Origin: Shewanella sp. VB17
GTDB taxonomy: Bacteria > Pseudomonadota > Gammaproteobacteria > Enterobacterales > Shewanellaceae
Reading direction: 5' to 3'
Assembly (NCBI RefSeq): GCF_013248905.1
Contig: NZ_JABRVS010000001.1
Coordinates: 1,302,001-1,366,000 of the forward strand
Length of the DNA: 64,000 nucleotides
Below are positions 48,798-59,516 of the stretch, piece by piece. The position numbers were made by a program, and so were the translations under genes. The notes beneath the pieces are model-generated. The model had not been told where the DNA came from. It saw nothing but the letters and a program-made list of their open reading frames with translations, and did no database searches. Numbering within the stretch: position 1 is the stretch's first letter; each line of letters opens with the position of its first letter.

Positions 48798-48951
48798 ATG
48801 TTTAAAAAAAATAATAAATAGAGACAAGAAACACTAATTAATATATAGTTATCCGAATTTGCCAAAATTTTGTGTTTACATTATTTTTGTGCTTATTTAA
48901 AGCAAGAAAAAACATTATATTTTAGTGGCTTGGCTCTTTTTGGAGGTCGCG

Positions 48952-50097
48952 TTGACAAAGTCTGCCTTACTCGTACTCGAAGATGGAACTGTATTCTCGG
49001 GCACCGCTATCGGTGCTGATGGACATGCTGTTGGTGAAGTTGTTTTTAACACATCAATGACAGGTTACCAAGAGATCCTTACTGATCCCTCATATTCTCG
49101 TCAAATTGTAACTTTAACCTATCCGCATATTGGTAATACAGGAACCAATGATGAAGACACAGAATCTGATTCAGTTCATGCCTGTGGTTTAATTATTCGA
49201 GATCTCCCGTTAATTGCCAGTAACTTCCGTAATCAACAATCTCTCAGTGATTATCTAAAAGCGCACAATGTTGTCGGTATTGCTGATATTGATACGCGTA
49301 AGTTAACTCGTATTTTACGAGAAAAAGGGGCACAAGCTGGTTGTATCCTCGTGGGTGAACATGACGTGGCTAAGGCGCTTGCTAAAGCAAACGCTTTCCC
49401 AGGTCTAAAAGGCATGGATTTAGCCAAAGAAGTGACCACTGAGACTCAATATCAGTGGCGCAGTGGCAGCTGGCGTTTAGTTGGCGGTTTACCTGATGAT
49501 ACTCCAGCTTCTGATCTTAAGTACAACGTTGTTGCTTATGATTATGGTGTTAAGCGCAATATCTTACGCATGCTGGTTGACCGTGGTTGTGATGTGACCG
49601 TGGTTCCGGCGCAAACGCCAGCATCAGTAGTACTTGCCATGAACCCTGATGGGGTGTTTTTGTCAAATGGCCCTGGGGATCCTGAGCCATGTGATTATGC
49701 AATAACGGCGATTCAAGAGATTTTAAAGACTGAAATTCCCGTGTTTGGAATTTGCTTAGGGCATCAGTTATTAGCGTTAGCTTGCGGTGCTAAGACCCTG
49801 AAAATGAAGTTTGGCCATCATGGCGCAAATCATCCTGTGAGTAACATTGAATTAGGCAATGTGATGATCACCAGCCAAAATCATGGTTTTGCAGCGGATG
49901 CTTCTAGTTTACCAGCGAACATTAAGGTGACACATAAATCACTGTTTGATGGTTCTTTACAAGGTATTCATTTAACGGATAAGCCTGCATTCAGCTTTCA
50001 GGGACACCCTGAAGCGAGTCCAGGACCACATGATGCAGCTCCTTTGTTCAATCATTTTATTGAACTTATTGACATGTATCGCCAGAACGCTAAATAG
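48952..50097 (+). CDS. carA: Carbamoyl-phosphate synthase small subunit CarA
   Basis: The protein has 381 residues from TTG 48952. GGAGG sits nine bases upstream and the family N-terminus (TKSALLVLEDGTVFSG) begins there; an earlier GTG at 48925 has no site. The C-terminal class I glutamine amidotransferase has the nucleophile in FGICLGHQLLALACGAK and the His/Glu pair in FQGHPEASPG. It supplies ammonia from glutamine to CarB for arginine and pyrimidine synthesis. The 190-base leader is AT-rich, but I could not call defined ArgR or PurR boxes. Confidence 0.98.
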   Translation: MTKSALLVLEDGTVFSGTAIGADGHAVGEVVFNTSMTGYQEILTDPSYSRQIVTLTYPHIGNTGTNDEDTESDSVHACGLIIRDLPLIASNFRNQQSLSDYLKAHNVVGIADIDTRKLTRILREKGAQAGCILVGEHDVAKALAKANAFPGLKGMDLAKEVTTETQYQWRSGSWRLVGGLPDDTPASDLKYNVVAYDYGVKRNILRMLVDRGCDVTVVPAQTPASVVLAMNPDGVFLSNGPGDPEPCDYAITAIQEILKTEIPVFGICLGHQLLALACGAKTLKMKFGHHGANHPVSNIELGNVMITSQNHGFAADASSLPANIKVTHKSLFDGSLQGIHLTDKPAFSFQGHPEASPGPHDAAPLFNHFIELIDMYRQNAK

Positions 50098-50117
50098 TCC
50101 GGGAGAAGGTTTAAGCA

Positions 50118-53100
50118 ATGCCAAAACGTACAGATATAAAAAGTATTCTTATCCTAGGTGCCGGTCCGATCGTTATCGGTCAAGCATGTGAGTTTGATTA
50201 TTCCGGTGCGCAAGCTTGTAAAGCCCTGCGCGAAGAGGGTTACCGGGTTATTCTGGTTAACTCAAATCCTGCCACGATTATGACAGATCCAGAGATGGCT
50301 GATGCGACCTACATCGAGCCTATTCATTGGGAAGTTGTGCGTAATATTATTGCCAAAGAACGCCCTGATGCCATTCTGCCGACAATGGGTGGTCAGACAG
50401 CACTTAACTGTGCACTTGAACTTGAGAGCAAGGGAGTACTGGAAGAGTTTAACGTTGAGATGATCGGCGCCACTGCCGATGCGATTGATAAAGCCGAAGA
50501 TCGCAGCCGTTTCGATAAAGCAATGAAATCAATTGGACTGGATTGTCCGCGTGCTGGTATTGCGCATACAATGGATGAAGCGAATGCCGTGGTAGCAGAG
50601 CTTGGGTTTCCTTGTATTATCCGCCCGTCATTTACTATGGGTGGTAGCGGTGGTGGGATTGCCTATAATAAGGAAGAATTCGAGGAGATCTGTTCTCAGG
50701 GGCTCGAGCTTTCACCCACAAGTGAACTGCTTATCGATGAGTCTTTGATTGGTTGGAAAGAATATGAGATGGAAGTCGTACGAGATCGCAATGATAATTG
50801 CATTATCGTCTGTGCTATCGAAAACTTTGATCCAATGGGGGTTCATACTGGTGACTCAATTACCGTCGCACCAGCGCAAACCCTGACAGATAAAGAATAC
50901 CAGCTAATGCGTAATGCATCACTGGCGGTATTACGTGAAATTGGTGTTGAGACGGGTGGATCAAACGTACAGTTTGGTATTAACCCAGTAGATGGCCGCA
51001 TGGTCATTATCGAGATGAATCCACGTGTATCACGTTCATCCGCGCTAGCCTCTAAAGCGACAGGTTTTCCTATTGCAAAAATAGCGGCCAAATTAGCCGT
51101 TGGTTTTACGCTCGATGAGCTAAAAAATGATATTACAGGTGGCAATACTCCCGCATCATTTGAACCTGCTATTGATTATGTCGTGACTAAGCTTCCACGT
51201 TTTAACTTTGAGAAATTTGCCGGTGCCAATGATCGTTTGACGACTCAGATGAAGTCTGTTGGTGAAGTCATGGCCATTGGTCGTACTTTCCAAGAGTCAC
51301 TTCAAAAGGCCCTTCGCGGACTTGAAGTTGGCATGAATGGCTTAGATCCGATTATTGATATCGATGATGCCGATTCCATGGCACGTATTCGACATGAACT
51401 TCAAGAGCCCGGTGCTGAACGTATTTGGTATATTGCTGATGCATTTCGTGCAGGCCTGTCAGTAGATAATATTTTTGGTTTGACGAATATTGACCCTTGG
51501 TTCTTGGTCCAAATTGAAGATCTGATTAAACTCGAATCAAATGTTAAAGATTCAGGTATGTCAGGGATGAATGACACATTTTTACGTCAATTAAAGCGTA
51601 AAGGTTTCTCTGATATTAGGCTCTCATTGTTACTTGGGATCAGCGAGTCTGAGATGCGCAAGTTGCGTCACAAGCATGAAATATTTCCTGTCTATAAACG
51701 TGTTGATACTTGCGCTGCTGAATTTTCAACTGACACAGCTTACATGTATTCTACTTATGAAGAGGAGTGTGAAGCTGCACCATCAAATCGTGACAAGATT
51801 ATGATTTTAGGTGGTGGCCCAAACAGAATTGGTCAAGGCATTGAATTTGATTATTGTTGTGTCCATGCGGCATTAGCATTGCGTGAAGATGGTTATGAAA
51901 CCATTATGGTCAATTGTAACCCTGAAACAGTATCAACTGATTATGATACATCTGACAGACTTTATTTTGAGCCTGTCACGCTCGAAGATGTGCTTGAAAT
52001 TGTTCGTATCGAAAAGCCGAAAGGCGTTATTGTACAGTATGGTGGTCAAACGCCACTTAAGCTTGCTCGTGAATTAGAGGCTGCGGGTGTGCCGATTATT
52101 GGCACCAGTCCTGATGCCATTGACCGCGCTGAAGATCGTGAGCGCTTCCAGCAAGCGGTTCAACGTCTTGAAATGAAGCAACCTGAAAATGACACAGTAA
52201 CCACTGTTGAAGGCGCTGTTATTTCTGCTGAGCGTATTGGTTATCCATTAGTGGTTCGTCCATCTTATGTGTTGGGTGGCCGTGCGATGGAAATCGTTTA
52301 TGATGAACAGGATTTACGTCGTTACTTTAATGAAGCCGTTAGTGTATCAAATGCGTCGCCAGTATTGTTGGACCGTTTCTTAGATAATGCGATTGAAATC
52401 GATATTGATGCTGTGTGTGATGGTGAGACGGTTGTTATCGGCTCTATCATGGAGCATATTGAACAAGCAGGTGTTCACTCTGGTGATTCAGGGTGTTCAT
52501 TACCGCCATACAGCTTAAGTGATGATGTTCAAAATCGTATGCGTGAGCAAGTGGGTAAACTGGCGATTGAATTGGGTGTTATTGGCTTGATGAACGTTCA
52601 GTTTGCAGTTAAGGATGACGAAATCTATATGATTGAAGTGAATCCTCGTGCTGCGCGTACAGTCCCCTTTGTGTCTAAAGCGACAGGGGTTCCTTTAGCT
52701 AAAATTGCTGCACGTGTGATGGCAGGGCAAAGCCTTAAGTCACAAAATTTCACTAAAGAAGTGATACCGCCTTATTACTCAGTAAAAGAAGTGGTATTAC
52801 CTTTCAATAAGTTCCCTGGTGTGGATCCTTTACTTGGGCCTGAAATGCGTTCAACTGGTGAAGTCATGGGGGTGGGTGAAACATTTGCTGAAGCCTATGC
52901 GAAAGCTCAGTTAGGGGCAACATGTGCTGTGCCTAAGTCTGGTCGTGCCTTATTATCTGTTCGTAATAGCGATAAAGCGCGGGTTGTGGACTTAGCCGCC
53001 CAGCTTATTGGATTAGGTTATGAGATAGATGCCACTCATGGAACGGCTATTATTTTAGGTGAAGCGGGTATTAACCCTCGTTTAGTGAATAAAGTTCATG

Positions 53101-53336
53101 AAGGACGTCCTCATATTCTTGATCGGATAAAGAATGGCGAGTACACCTATATTGTCAATACGACAGAAGGTCGTCAAGCAATTGAAGATTCACGTCAACT
53201 TCGCCGCGGTGCATTACGCTATAAAGTGAATTATACCACGACGTTAAATGCTGCGTTTGCTACTTGTATGGCACATGCCGCTGACGATAGAACGAATGTT
53301 AATTCACTGCAAGAGTTACATCAACAAATTAAGTAA
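50118..53336 (+). CDS. carB: Carbamoyl-phosphate synthase large subunit CarB
   Basis: A 1072-residue protein with two homologous halves, each an ATP-grasp synthetase (first half ILILGAGPIVIGQACEFDYS; second half IMILGGGPNRIGQGIEFDYC). An oligomerisation domain lies between them, and a C-terminal MGS-like allosteric domain from about residue 935 (ALLSVRNSDKARVVDLAAQL) binds UMP or ornithine. Length equals the E. coli enzyme within a residue. Twenty bases after carA, same operon, closed by the terminator at 53362. Confidence 0.99.
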   Translation: MPKRTDIKSILILGAGPIVIGQACEFDYSGAQACKALREEGYRVILVNSNPATIMTDPEMADATYIEPIHWEVVRNIIAKERPDAILPTMGGQTALNCALELESKGVLEEFNVEMIGATADAIDKAEDRSRFDKAMKSIGLDCPRAGIAHTMDEANAVVAELGFPCIIRPSFTMGGSGGGIAYNKEEFEEICSQGLELSPTSELLIDESLIGWKEYEMEVVRDRNDNCIIVCAIENFDPMGVHTGDSITVAPAQTLTDKEYQLMRNASLAVLREIGVETGGSNVQFGINPVDGRMVIIEMNPRVSRSSALASKATGFPIAKIAAKLAVGFTLDELKNDITGGNTPASFEPAIDYVVTKLPRFNFEKFAGANDRLTTQMKSVGEVMAIGRTFQESLQKALRGLEVGMNGLDPIIDIDDADSMARIRHELQEPGAERIWYIADAFRAGLSVDNIFGLTNIDPWFLVQIEDLIKLESNVKDSGMSGMNDTFLRQLKRKGFSDIRLSLLLGISESEMRKLRHKHEIFPVYKRVDTCAAEFSTDTAYMYSTYEEECEAAPSNRDKIMILGGGPNRIGQGIEFDYCCVHAALALREDGYETIMVNCNPETVSTDYDTSDRLYFEPVTLEDVLEIVRIEKPKGVIVQYGGQTPLKLARELEAAGVPIIGTSPDAIDRAEDRERFQQAVQRLEMKQPENDTVTTVEGAVISAERIGYPLVVRPSYVLGGRAMEIVYDEQDLRRYFNEAVSVSNASPVLLDRFLDNAIEIDIDAVCDGETVVIGSIMEHIEQAGVHSGDSGCSLPPYSLSDDVQNRMREQVGKLAIELGVIGLMNVQFAVKDDEIYMIEVNPRAARTVPFVSKATGVPLAKIAARVMAGQSLKSQNFTKEVIPPYYSVKEVVLPFNKFPGVDPLLGPEMRSTGEVMGVGETFAEAYAKAQLGATCAVPKSGRALLSVRNSDKARVVDLAAQLIGLGYEIDATHGTAIILGEAGINPRLVNKVHEGRPHILDRIKNGEYTYIVNTTEGRQAIEDSRQLRRGALRYKVNYTTTLNAAFATCMAHAADDRTNVNSLQELHQQIK

Positions 53337-53361
53337 TTGTTAATCTATCTTACTTGTCGTT

Positions 53362-53388
53362 AAAAGCCACTTTTGTGGCTTTTTTTTT
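53362..53388 (+). terminator. Terminator of carAB
   Basis: AAAAGCCAC-tttt-GTGGCTTTTTTTTT. Confidence 0.95.
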
Positions 53389-53473
53389 GATAAAAATAAT
53401 GACCAAATACTCGAAATTTTTTATATCGACTAAACTTTATATTATTCATTTTTTCTTTTATCTGTGATTAAAC

Positions 53474-55792
53474 ATGAACATTTCGAGTAAAATTATCTTA
53501 GCCACTGTTTTATTGTCTGGAATTGGCATATTTTCGGCTGGATCACTCGTTGGGTGGAAATCATCATCAATAGCATCAGAATCAATAGAGAAAAATGTTT
53601 ATGAACAGTTGGTTGCGATTAGGGAAACACAGAAAAATCAAATTGAACGTTATTTTTCAACCATAGCGAAAGGGATCACAACGCTGTCAAATAATCGCAT
53701 GGTGATGGATATGATGGAGGAAATGCCGTTACCATTTTCTCAATATGGACAACAAACAAGGTTGACCGAAAACGGTCAATTAAAAAGTTATTATACCCAA
53801 GAGTTTGATAAAGAATATCGGTCACAAAATCCCTCAAGCTCTAGTAGTTCAGCCAGCAAATTAACCCAATTAAGTGATAATACGAGGTTAATACAACATG
53901 CTTATATTAGTGGTAACTCAAATCCATTGGGAAGTAAAAATCAGTTGGTTTATGCTGATGATGGTACTCGTTACAGCGAGCTACATAAGAAGTATCATCC
54001 TCACTTAAATCAGTACTTGGAGTCATTTGGCTTCTATGACATTTTTCTTGTAGAGCCTGATACAGGCTTTGTTGTTTATTCTGTTTTTAAAGAATTGGAC
54101 TTTGCTACTTCATTATTAAGCGGTCCGTATAAAGACTCGGGGTTAGCCGAAGCATTTAGGTTAGCGAATGCCAGTAGCCAAAAAAATGAAACTTTTCTCG
54201 TTGATTTTAAACCTTACTTCCCCTCTTATGAAGCTGCAGCCGCATTTATTTCTTCCCCCATATTTTCCAGTGATGGTAAAAAGTTAGGTATTTTGATTTT
54301 TCAAATGCCAATCGATGAGATAAATAGCTTGATGACTTTCGAAGCAAGGTGGGAACAAGTAGGATTAGGGAATTCTGGGGAGACATATTTAGTCGGTGAC
54401 GATCAATTACTTCGAAGCCAGAGTCGTTTTTTACATGACGATAAGGATGGTTATCTTGCTGGGCTAACCGCTGCGGGTGTTGATGCTGAAATTGTTGATA
54501 AAATTGCTGCGAGCGGTTCATCCATTGGTTATCAAAAAGTGACCAATGAGGCAGTAACAGCCGTTCTATCAGGGGAAACAGGCATTAAATCTATCAAGGA
54601 TTATCGTAATGTTGATGTACTATCTGCTTTTACCCCGTTGGAAATTGAAGGGGTCACTTGGGGATTATTAAGTGAAATAGATGTCGCGGAAGTCATGCAG
54701 GATAAAGAGAATATGCAGGCAAGCATATGGCAGGTGATTATCGTCGTCATACTTATTTTATTACCGTTAACCTTAATGGCAGGTTTTGTCATTGCTCGTG
54801 GGATCTCAACTCCCATTAATAATTTTATTTCTCAGATAAATAGAGTGGCAAATGAAAAAGATTTGACCACGAGAATTGAATATAAAGGAAAAGATGAGTT
54901 GTTTTCGTTAGCGACGTCTTTTAATCAGTTAATGATAGGGGTGCAAGGGGTTTTGAATAGTGTCGAAGAACTAACAAGGACATTACTGCAGTCAACCAAT
55001 AAAATGATAACCAATATTGGCGAAACCACAGATCAAACACTGAAACAATCAAATAGTGCTGATAGTGTCGCTGTTGCAACAAATCAACTTCTGGCAACGA
55101 TTCAGGAGGTGGCCAGAAATGCGTCAAATGCATCTGATTCAGTTAGAGAGACTGAAAGTAAATGCAAGGAAACCAGTCACGTTGCTGAGCGATTAGAGAA
55201 GGATATGTCAGAACTAAATGTTCAAATGAGTTCAGCTTCTGCTTCAATAGACAAATTAGCCCAAGAGAGTGAGTCAATAGGCTCTGTGCTTGATGTGATT
55301 CAGTCAATCGCTGAGCAAACTAACCTACTTGCCCTTAATGCGGCGATTGAAGCTGCTCGAGCTGGTGAACAAGGTCGAGGTTTTGCGGTGGTTGCTGATG
55401 AAGTGAGAACGCTGGCATCACGCACGCAGCAGTCGACAGAAGATATAAGGGAGAAAATAAACTCTTTACAGCAAGAGACGCAAACAACAGTGAAGATGGT
55501 AAGCTCATCGAGTCAGATGGCTAATGCCAGTATTGTGGCTTGTGAAGATAATCGTAAAATTTTAGCTGAAGTTTTAGCTTTAGTTTCTCAATTAAGCGAC
55601 ATGAATATACAGATAGCCACTGCATCTGGAGAGCAAAGCTCTGTCGTGGGAGAAATAAATCAAAATATTACAGAGATAGGTAGTATGTCACAACAGATCT
55701 CTAATAAAGCAGAACTGAGTAAACATGACGTACAAGAGCTAAGTTCATTGGTTCTGAACCTTGAAGATAAGATGAAAGAGTTTACACTGTAA
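53474..55792 (+). CDS. Methyl-accepting chemotaxis protein with dCache-like sensor
   Basis: A 772-residue receptor. Membrane segment 1 is at about 7-28. A large periplasmic region (about 30-415) has double-Cache features (YDIFLVEPDTGFVVYSVFKE and DFATSLLSGPYKDSGLAEAF), then WEQVGLGNSGETYLVGDD. Membrane segment 2 is at about 418-445, HAMP at about 445-500, and the signalling domain has the conserved tip EQTNLLALNAAIEAARAGEQ. A poly-serine stretch (SSSSSS, about residue 121) lies in the sensor. Ligands are probably small organic molecules, but cannot be read here. Stands alone. Confidence 0.94.
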   Translation: MNISSKIILATVLLSGIGIFSAGSLVGWKSSSIASESIEKNVYEQLVAIRETQKNQIERYFSTIAKGITTLSNNRMVMDMMEEMPLPFSQYGQQTRLTENGQLKSYYTQEFDKEYRSQNPSSSSSSASKLTQLSDNTRLIQHAYISGNSNPLGSKNQLVYADDGTRYSELHKKYHPHLNQYLESFGFYDIFLVEPDTGFVVYSVFKELDFATSLLSGPYKDSGLAEAFRLANASSQKNETFLVDFKPYFPSYEAAAAFISSPIFSSDGKKLGILIFQMPIDEINSLMTFEARWEQVGLGNSGETYLVGDDQLLRSQSRFLHDDKDGYLAGLTAAGVDAEIVDKIAASGSSIGYQKVTNEAVTAVLSGETGIKSIKDYRNVDVLSAFTPLEIEGVTWGLLSEIDVAEVMQDKENMQASIWQVIIVVILILLPLTLMAGFVIARGISTPINNFISQINRVANEKDLTTRIEYKGKDELFSLATSFNQLMIGVQGVLNSVEELTRTLLQSTNKMITNIGETTDQTLKQSNSADSVAVATNQLLATIQEVARNASNASDSVRETESKCKETSHVAERLEKDMSELNVQMSSASASIDKLAQESESIGSVLDVIQSIAEQTNLLALNAAIEAARAGEQGRGFAVVADEVRTLASRTQQSTEDIREKINSLQQETQTTVKMVSSSSQMANASIVACEDNRKILAEVLALVSQLSDMNIQIATASGEQSSVVGEINQNITEIGSMSQQISNKAELSKHDVQELSSLVLNLEDKMKEFTL

Positions 55793-56265
55793 AGCGGATA
55801 GCCCACCTTATCCAGTATCAGTTGTTAGCATGTACAAAATTATTTACAGGCTCAAAATTCAGGGTTGGCGCTCTACTTTTTATAGGCCCGAATATAAATT
55901 ATTACTTAATATCATGCCATTCTCACCGTTGATGATAAGGTTTACTTTGATCATTAATCTATGTTGATCCTTCTTCGTTAGTGTCACAGAGCTTAATTAT
56001 ATACTGTATTCGAATCCTACCGAGTTAACTTTTACTGTCGCGAAAGCCACAGTGATGGTAGTGACGAAGGAGATGATAATAGAGTACTTTAATGGCTTTT
56101 TTGATAAAGTAAGACAAAAATACGCCAGTTAGTTGCTTCATTCATGACTAGCGTCATGGCCGCTCTATGTATAGAATAGTCGATTCTAAAAATGTAATTT
56201 TCAGTGTTGGCTCTTAAGTAGGGTTGCATAAACAGCTTTTGTTTTAAAGGAGACGGAAGAGTACT
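55793..56265. other. Intergenic region upstream of greA, no gene
   Basis: About 470 bases with no supported gene on either strand. No terminator with a T-run was found after the chemoreceptor gene. The last 60 bases must contain the greA promoter and a purine-rich ribosome site (AAAGGAGACGGAAGAG). Confidence 0.5.
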
Positions 56266-56742
56266 ATGAACAAGGTTCCTATGACGGTTGTTGGTGCAGA
56301 CCAACTTCGTAAAGAATTAGATTATTTAAAGTTTGAGAAACGTCCTTTGATTGCGGAAGCAATTGGCACTGCTCGTGAACTTGGTGATCTTAAAGAAAAT
56401 GCTGAGTATCATGCTGCTCGTGAAGAACAAGGCTTAAGTGAAGCTAGAATACGTGACATTGAAGGTAAGCTTTCTAATGTTCAGATCATTGATGTCACTA
56501 AAATGGATAATACTGGCCGAGTTATTTTTGGTACAACAGTGACCATTTTAAATCTTGATACCGAAGTTGAAGTCACTTATCGCATTGTTGGTGAAGACGA
56601 GGCGAATATTAAGAATAATTTACTCTCGGTTAGCTCTCCTATTGCGAGAGGCTTAGTAGGTAAAAGTGTCAATGATGAAGTCACCATCAATACTCCTGGC
56701 GGCATGACAGAATATGAAATTACATCAGTAAAATATATTTAA
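56266..56742 (+). CDS. greA: Transcription elongation factor GreA
   Basis: A 158-residue protein. The N-terminal antiparallel coiled coil has the acidic tip (ELGDLKENAEYHAAREEQGL), which enters the RNA polymerase secondary channel and promotes cleavage of backtracked RNA. The C-terminal FKBP-like domain closes with KSVNDEVTINTPGGMTEYEI. Length matches E. coli GreA. A strong ribosome site precedes it and a terminator follows. It lies at the start of the segment shared by Shewanella leading to secDF and ftsH. Confidence 0.98.
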   Translation: MNKVPMTVVGADQLRKELDYLKFEKRPLIAEAIGTARELGDLKENAEYHAAREEQGLSEARIRDIEGKLSNVQIIDVTKMDNTGRVIFGTTVTILNLDTEVEVTYRIVGEDEANIKNNLLSVSSPIARGLVGKSVNDEVTINTPGGMTEYEITSVKYI

Positions 56743-56770
56743 TGGTGAAATACTCATGTTTACTGTTATT

Positions 56771-56795
56771 AAAGTCGCATTAAGCGGCTTTTTTT
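56771..56795 (+). terminator. Terminator of greA
   Basis: AAGTCGC-attaa-GCGGCTT with seven T (one G-T pair). Confidence 0.85.
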
Positions 56796-57082
56796 ATGTG
56801 TGCTATTAGGATTTGTTTATTTTTGCTCAATTTCAATGGATTTCATGTAAAGGTCGGGCGATGAGGCTTAATGGATCCGCAATAAAGCCATTGAGGTGAG
56901 CCTAGGGCAAGGTTTGTTGATCCTTTCTATTGCGTTATTGTATAAAATATTAACGATTTCTTGCAAAAACAACCATGAAAAATAAACAGGCCCTAATTAA
57001 ACATAATAAAAAATTAATTTGTATCTCTATGTTCGACCCTTTAATATTGATGCTTATGATTGGGTTAAGTTAGCAGGTTTGA

Positions 57083-57568
57083 GTGAAGGCTTTTTTGCGT
57101 TTTGGATGTATGTTGCTATTGATTGGGAGAGTGCTTATCTTTCCTGTGTTTGCGCATGATTTTCAGACTGTAGAACAAGATAGAGCCAACCAAGAATCGA
57201 GCATTACAGATGCGTTTGAACAAAAATGCAATTGTGACACCTTGCTTGATAAGCCTCAATTAATTCAATACCAATCTGAATCAAATAACGCTGCTAAGCA
57301 TAGTAACGATGATTCTACATTTGTTCCCTTGATTTCTCAGCGACTGATAAATTTTGCTCAACATGAACCTTTACATAACGATCCTGACTATCACTTAGCT
57401 TTCGAATTTATCCCCCCCTTAGCCCCGTCTTTTGTTATAGGTTATCGCATCGATTTTACTCAAGCATTAGATTGGCCACTTCACATAAGACAAATCTCAT
57501 CAAGACTTTCTGGCTGGAAAGAAACTAACCTACTGTACCGTTTTACTCAGAAAAGCACTATTAGCTAA
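57083..57568 (+). CDS. Hypothetical exported protein
   Basis: The protein has 161 residues from GTG 57083 (family not recognised). The signal peptide has hydrophobic residues 5-22 (FLRFGCMLLLIGRVLIFPVF) and cleavage near FA-HDF at about residue 24. The mature part is acidic with two cysteines in CNCD (about residue 48) and a C-terminal segment SRLSGWKETNLLYRF. A similarly placed gene of unknown function occurs in this greA-secD neighbourhood in Shewanella, from memory. No membrane anchor after the signal. Confidence 0.65.
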   Translation: MKAFLRFGCMLLLIGRVLIFPVFAHDFQTVEQDRANQESSITDAFEQKCNCDTLLDKPQLIQYQSESNNAAKHSNDDSTFVPLISQRLINFAQHEPLHNDPDYHLAFEFIPPLAPSFVIGYRIDFTQALDWPLHIRQISSRLSGWKETNLLYRFTQKSTIS

Positions 57569-57700
57569 CTTTTCATCCATTGTGGATGGCTTTATTTAAC
57601 TTTTTTAGCCTAACTTAATGTGTATGTAAATTATTTTGCATATTCGCTATAGGGCTAGAAACTTTATTGGGTTTAGCAACAAAGTGTTAAGAGTAAAAAT

Positions 57701-59515
57701 ATGAGAAATCAGATGAAAGGTAAAATTTTAAACCATTATTCCGCGTGGAAATATATCGTCTTATTTGTGACCTTTATTGTCATGTTATTGAGTGCATTAC
57801 CCACATATTATGGTGAAGATGCAGCGATTCAAATAAGTGATAAAGCTGGATTGAAGCTCACACCATTAGAATTAAATGATGCATTGAAGGGTGATGGAGT
57901 TAAAGTTAAACGCATTGATCATAATGTAAACCAAACTTTAATCGTATTGGCTGATGATGACCAGCAAAGGCAAGTTAACGCTTTTTTGAGTGATCATGTC
58001 GAAGATAGTTCAGAATTGACCTTGGCGTTAGCACCAGCAGCACCTGATTGGCTACTCTCGTTAGGATTTAAACCGATTAAATTGGGATTGGATCTACGCG
58101 GAGGGGTGCAATTTCTTTTGGATGTGGAAGTGGAGCCTGTTTATAAACTTCATTACGATACTTTTGTGGAGGCGGTTAGGCAGTTTGCTCGCCAACAGGG
58201 AATTAAAGGGGTTAATGTTCGTCAAAGTGTCGATTCTAGTGTGAAGATCACACTTCCTGATGGTGGTCAAAGAGGTGATGTTAGGAATTTTATTGCCAGT
58301 CAGTACCCCACATGGCAGGTGTCCAATGTCGATAGTACCGGTCTGAATGCTGATATTAAGATTGATGAAAAGAGTAAGATCCGAGATTTGACGGTGAAAC
58401 AAAATTTACAAATTATGCGCAGTCGTATTGAGCAGCTTGGGATCACTGAGGCCATGGTTCAGCGTCAAGGTGATCATAGGATCAGGATTGAACTACCCGG
58501 CGTTCAAGATCCTGCTGCAGCTAAAAATGTGATTGGAGCTACGGCGAGCTTGGCTTTTTATCAAGTAAAGCAAAAGGGGTCAGTTAATGCTCAAGTATTA
58601 ACAGATAAGTCTGGTACGCCAGTTTATGTTGCCAGAACTCCTGTATTGGGGGGTGATCATATTGTTGATGCTAGGGCGGGCTTAGGTGAAATGGGCATGC
58701 CTGAAGTGGTGATCCATCTCGATAGAGAGGGGGGCAAAATGATGTCAGATTTCTCTCGTGACAATATAGGTAGGCCTATGGCGACCTCTTATAGCGAATA
58801 CAGTCGAGATGAAAAGGAGCAGGTGAGACAAACGACAGAAGTGATCAGTGTGGCGACGATTCAGTCTCAACTCGGTGATCGTTTTAGTATTACTGGTGCG
58901 GGTGATTACGCTCAGGCGCAACAGTTAGCATTATTGCTCAGAGCTGGCTCGATGACAGCGCCTGTCACTATTGTCGAGGAGCGAACGATAGGCCCGAGCC
59001 TTGGGGCTGAAAATATCACCAATGGCTTTTCTGCTTTAGCATTAGGTTTGGCGATAACTTTACTCTTTATGGGTCTTTGGTATCGCCGTTTAGGCTGGGT
59101 TGCCAATGTGGCGTTACTTGCCAATATGGTTATTTTGTTTGGTCTTCTAGCGCTTATTCCTGGTGCTGTATTAACGCTGCCTGGCATCGCCGGCTTAGTC
59201 TTAACGGTGGGGATGGCTGTCGATACTAATGTTCTTATTTTTGAAAGAATTAAAGATAAATTGAAAGAAGGGCGTGGGTTCGCTCATGCTATTGATCTTG
59301 GGTTTGATAGTGCTACTTCCACTATTTTTGACGCTAATTTTACGACAATGATAACAGCGGTAGTGCTGTATTCCATAGGTAATGGGCCAATACAGGGCTT
59401 TGCACTGACCTTAGGTCTGGGATTACTAACGAGTATGTTTACAGGTATTTTTGCCTCTAGAGCATTGATCAATTGGAAGTATGGGCGTGACTTTATCCGC
59501 GATGTAAAGGTGTGA
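57701..59515 (+). CDS. secD: Protein translocase subunit SecD (yajC-unlinked paralogue)
   Basis: A 604-residue membrane protein. Membrane segment 1 is at about 16-35, and a large periplasmic P1 domain follows, with the DLRGGVQFLLDVEVEP motif (about residue 132) and LGITEAMVQRQGDHRIRIEL. Five C-terminal membrane segments include GLVLTVGMAVDTNVLIFERI and the IFDANFTTMIT motif. SecDF uses the proton gradient to pull proteins through SecYEG. The absence of yajC and tgt upstream, unlike the usual operon, suggests this is the second secDF set known in Shewanella. secF starts one base after its stop. Confidence 0.95.
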   Translation: MRNQMKGKILNHYSAWKYIVLFVTFIVMLLSALPTYYGEDAAIQISDKAGLKLTPLELNDALKGDGVKVKRIDHNVNQTLIVLADDDQQRQVNAFLSDHVEDSSELTLALAPAAPDWLLSLGFKPIKLGLDLRGGVQFLLDVEVEPVYKLHYDTFVEAVRQFARQQGIKGVNVRQSVDSSVKITLPDGGQRGDVRNFIASQYPTWQVSNVDSTGLNADIKIDEKSKIRDLTVKQNLQIMRSRIEQLGITEAMVQRQGDHRIRIELPGVQDPAAAKNVIGATASLAFYQVKQKGSVNAQVLTDKSGTPVYVARTPVLGGDHIVDARAGLGEMGMPEVVIHLDREGGKMMSDFSRDNIGRPMATSYSEYSRDEKEQVRQTTEVISVATIQSQLGDRFSITGAGDYAQAQQLALLLRAGSMTAPVTIVEERTIGPSLGAENITNGFSALALGLAITLLFMGLWYRRLGWVANVALLANMVILFGLLALIPGAVLTLPGIAGLVLTVGMAVDTNVLIFERIKDKLKEGRGFAHAIDLGFDSATSTIFDANFTTMITAVVLYSIGNGPIQGFALTLGLGLLTSMFTGIFASRALINWKYGRDFIRDVKV

Positions 59516-59516
59516 T

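Noticed and set aside
48763..48951. ArgR or PurR operators upstream of carA
   Set aside because: The leader is AT-rich and offers several weak resemblances, none clear enough to place a box.
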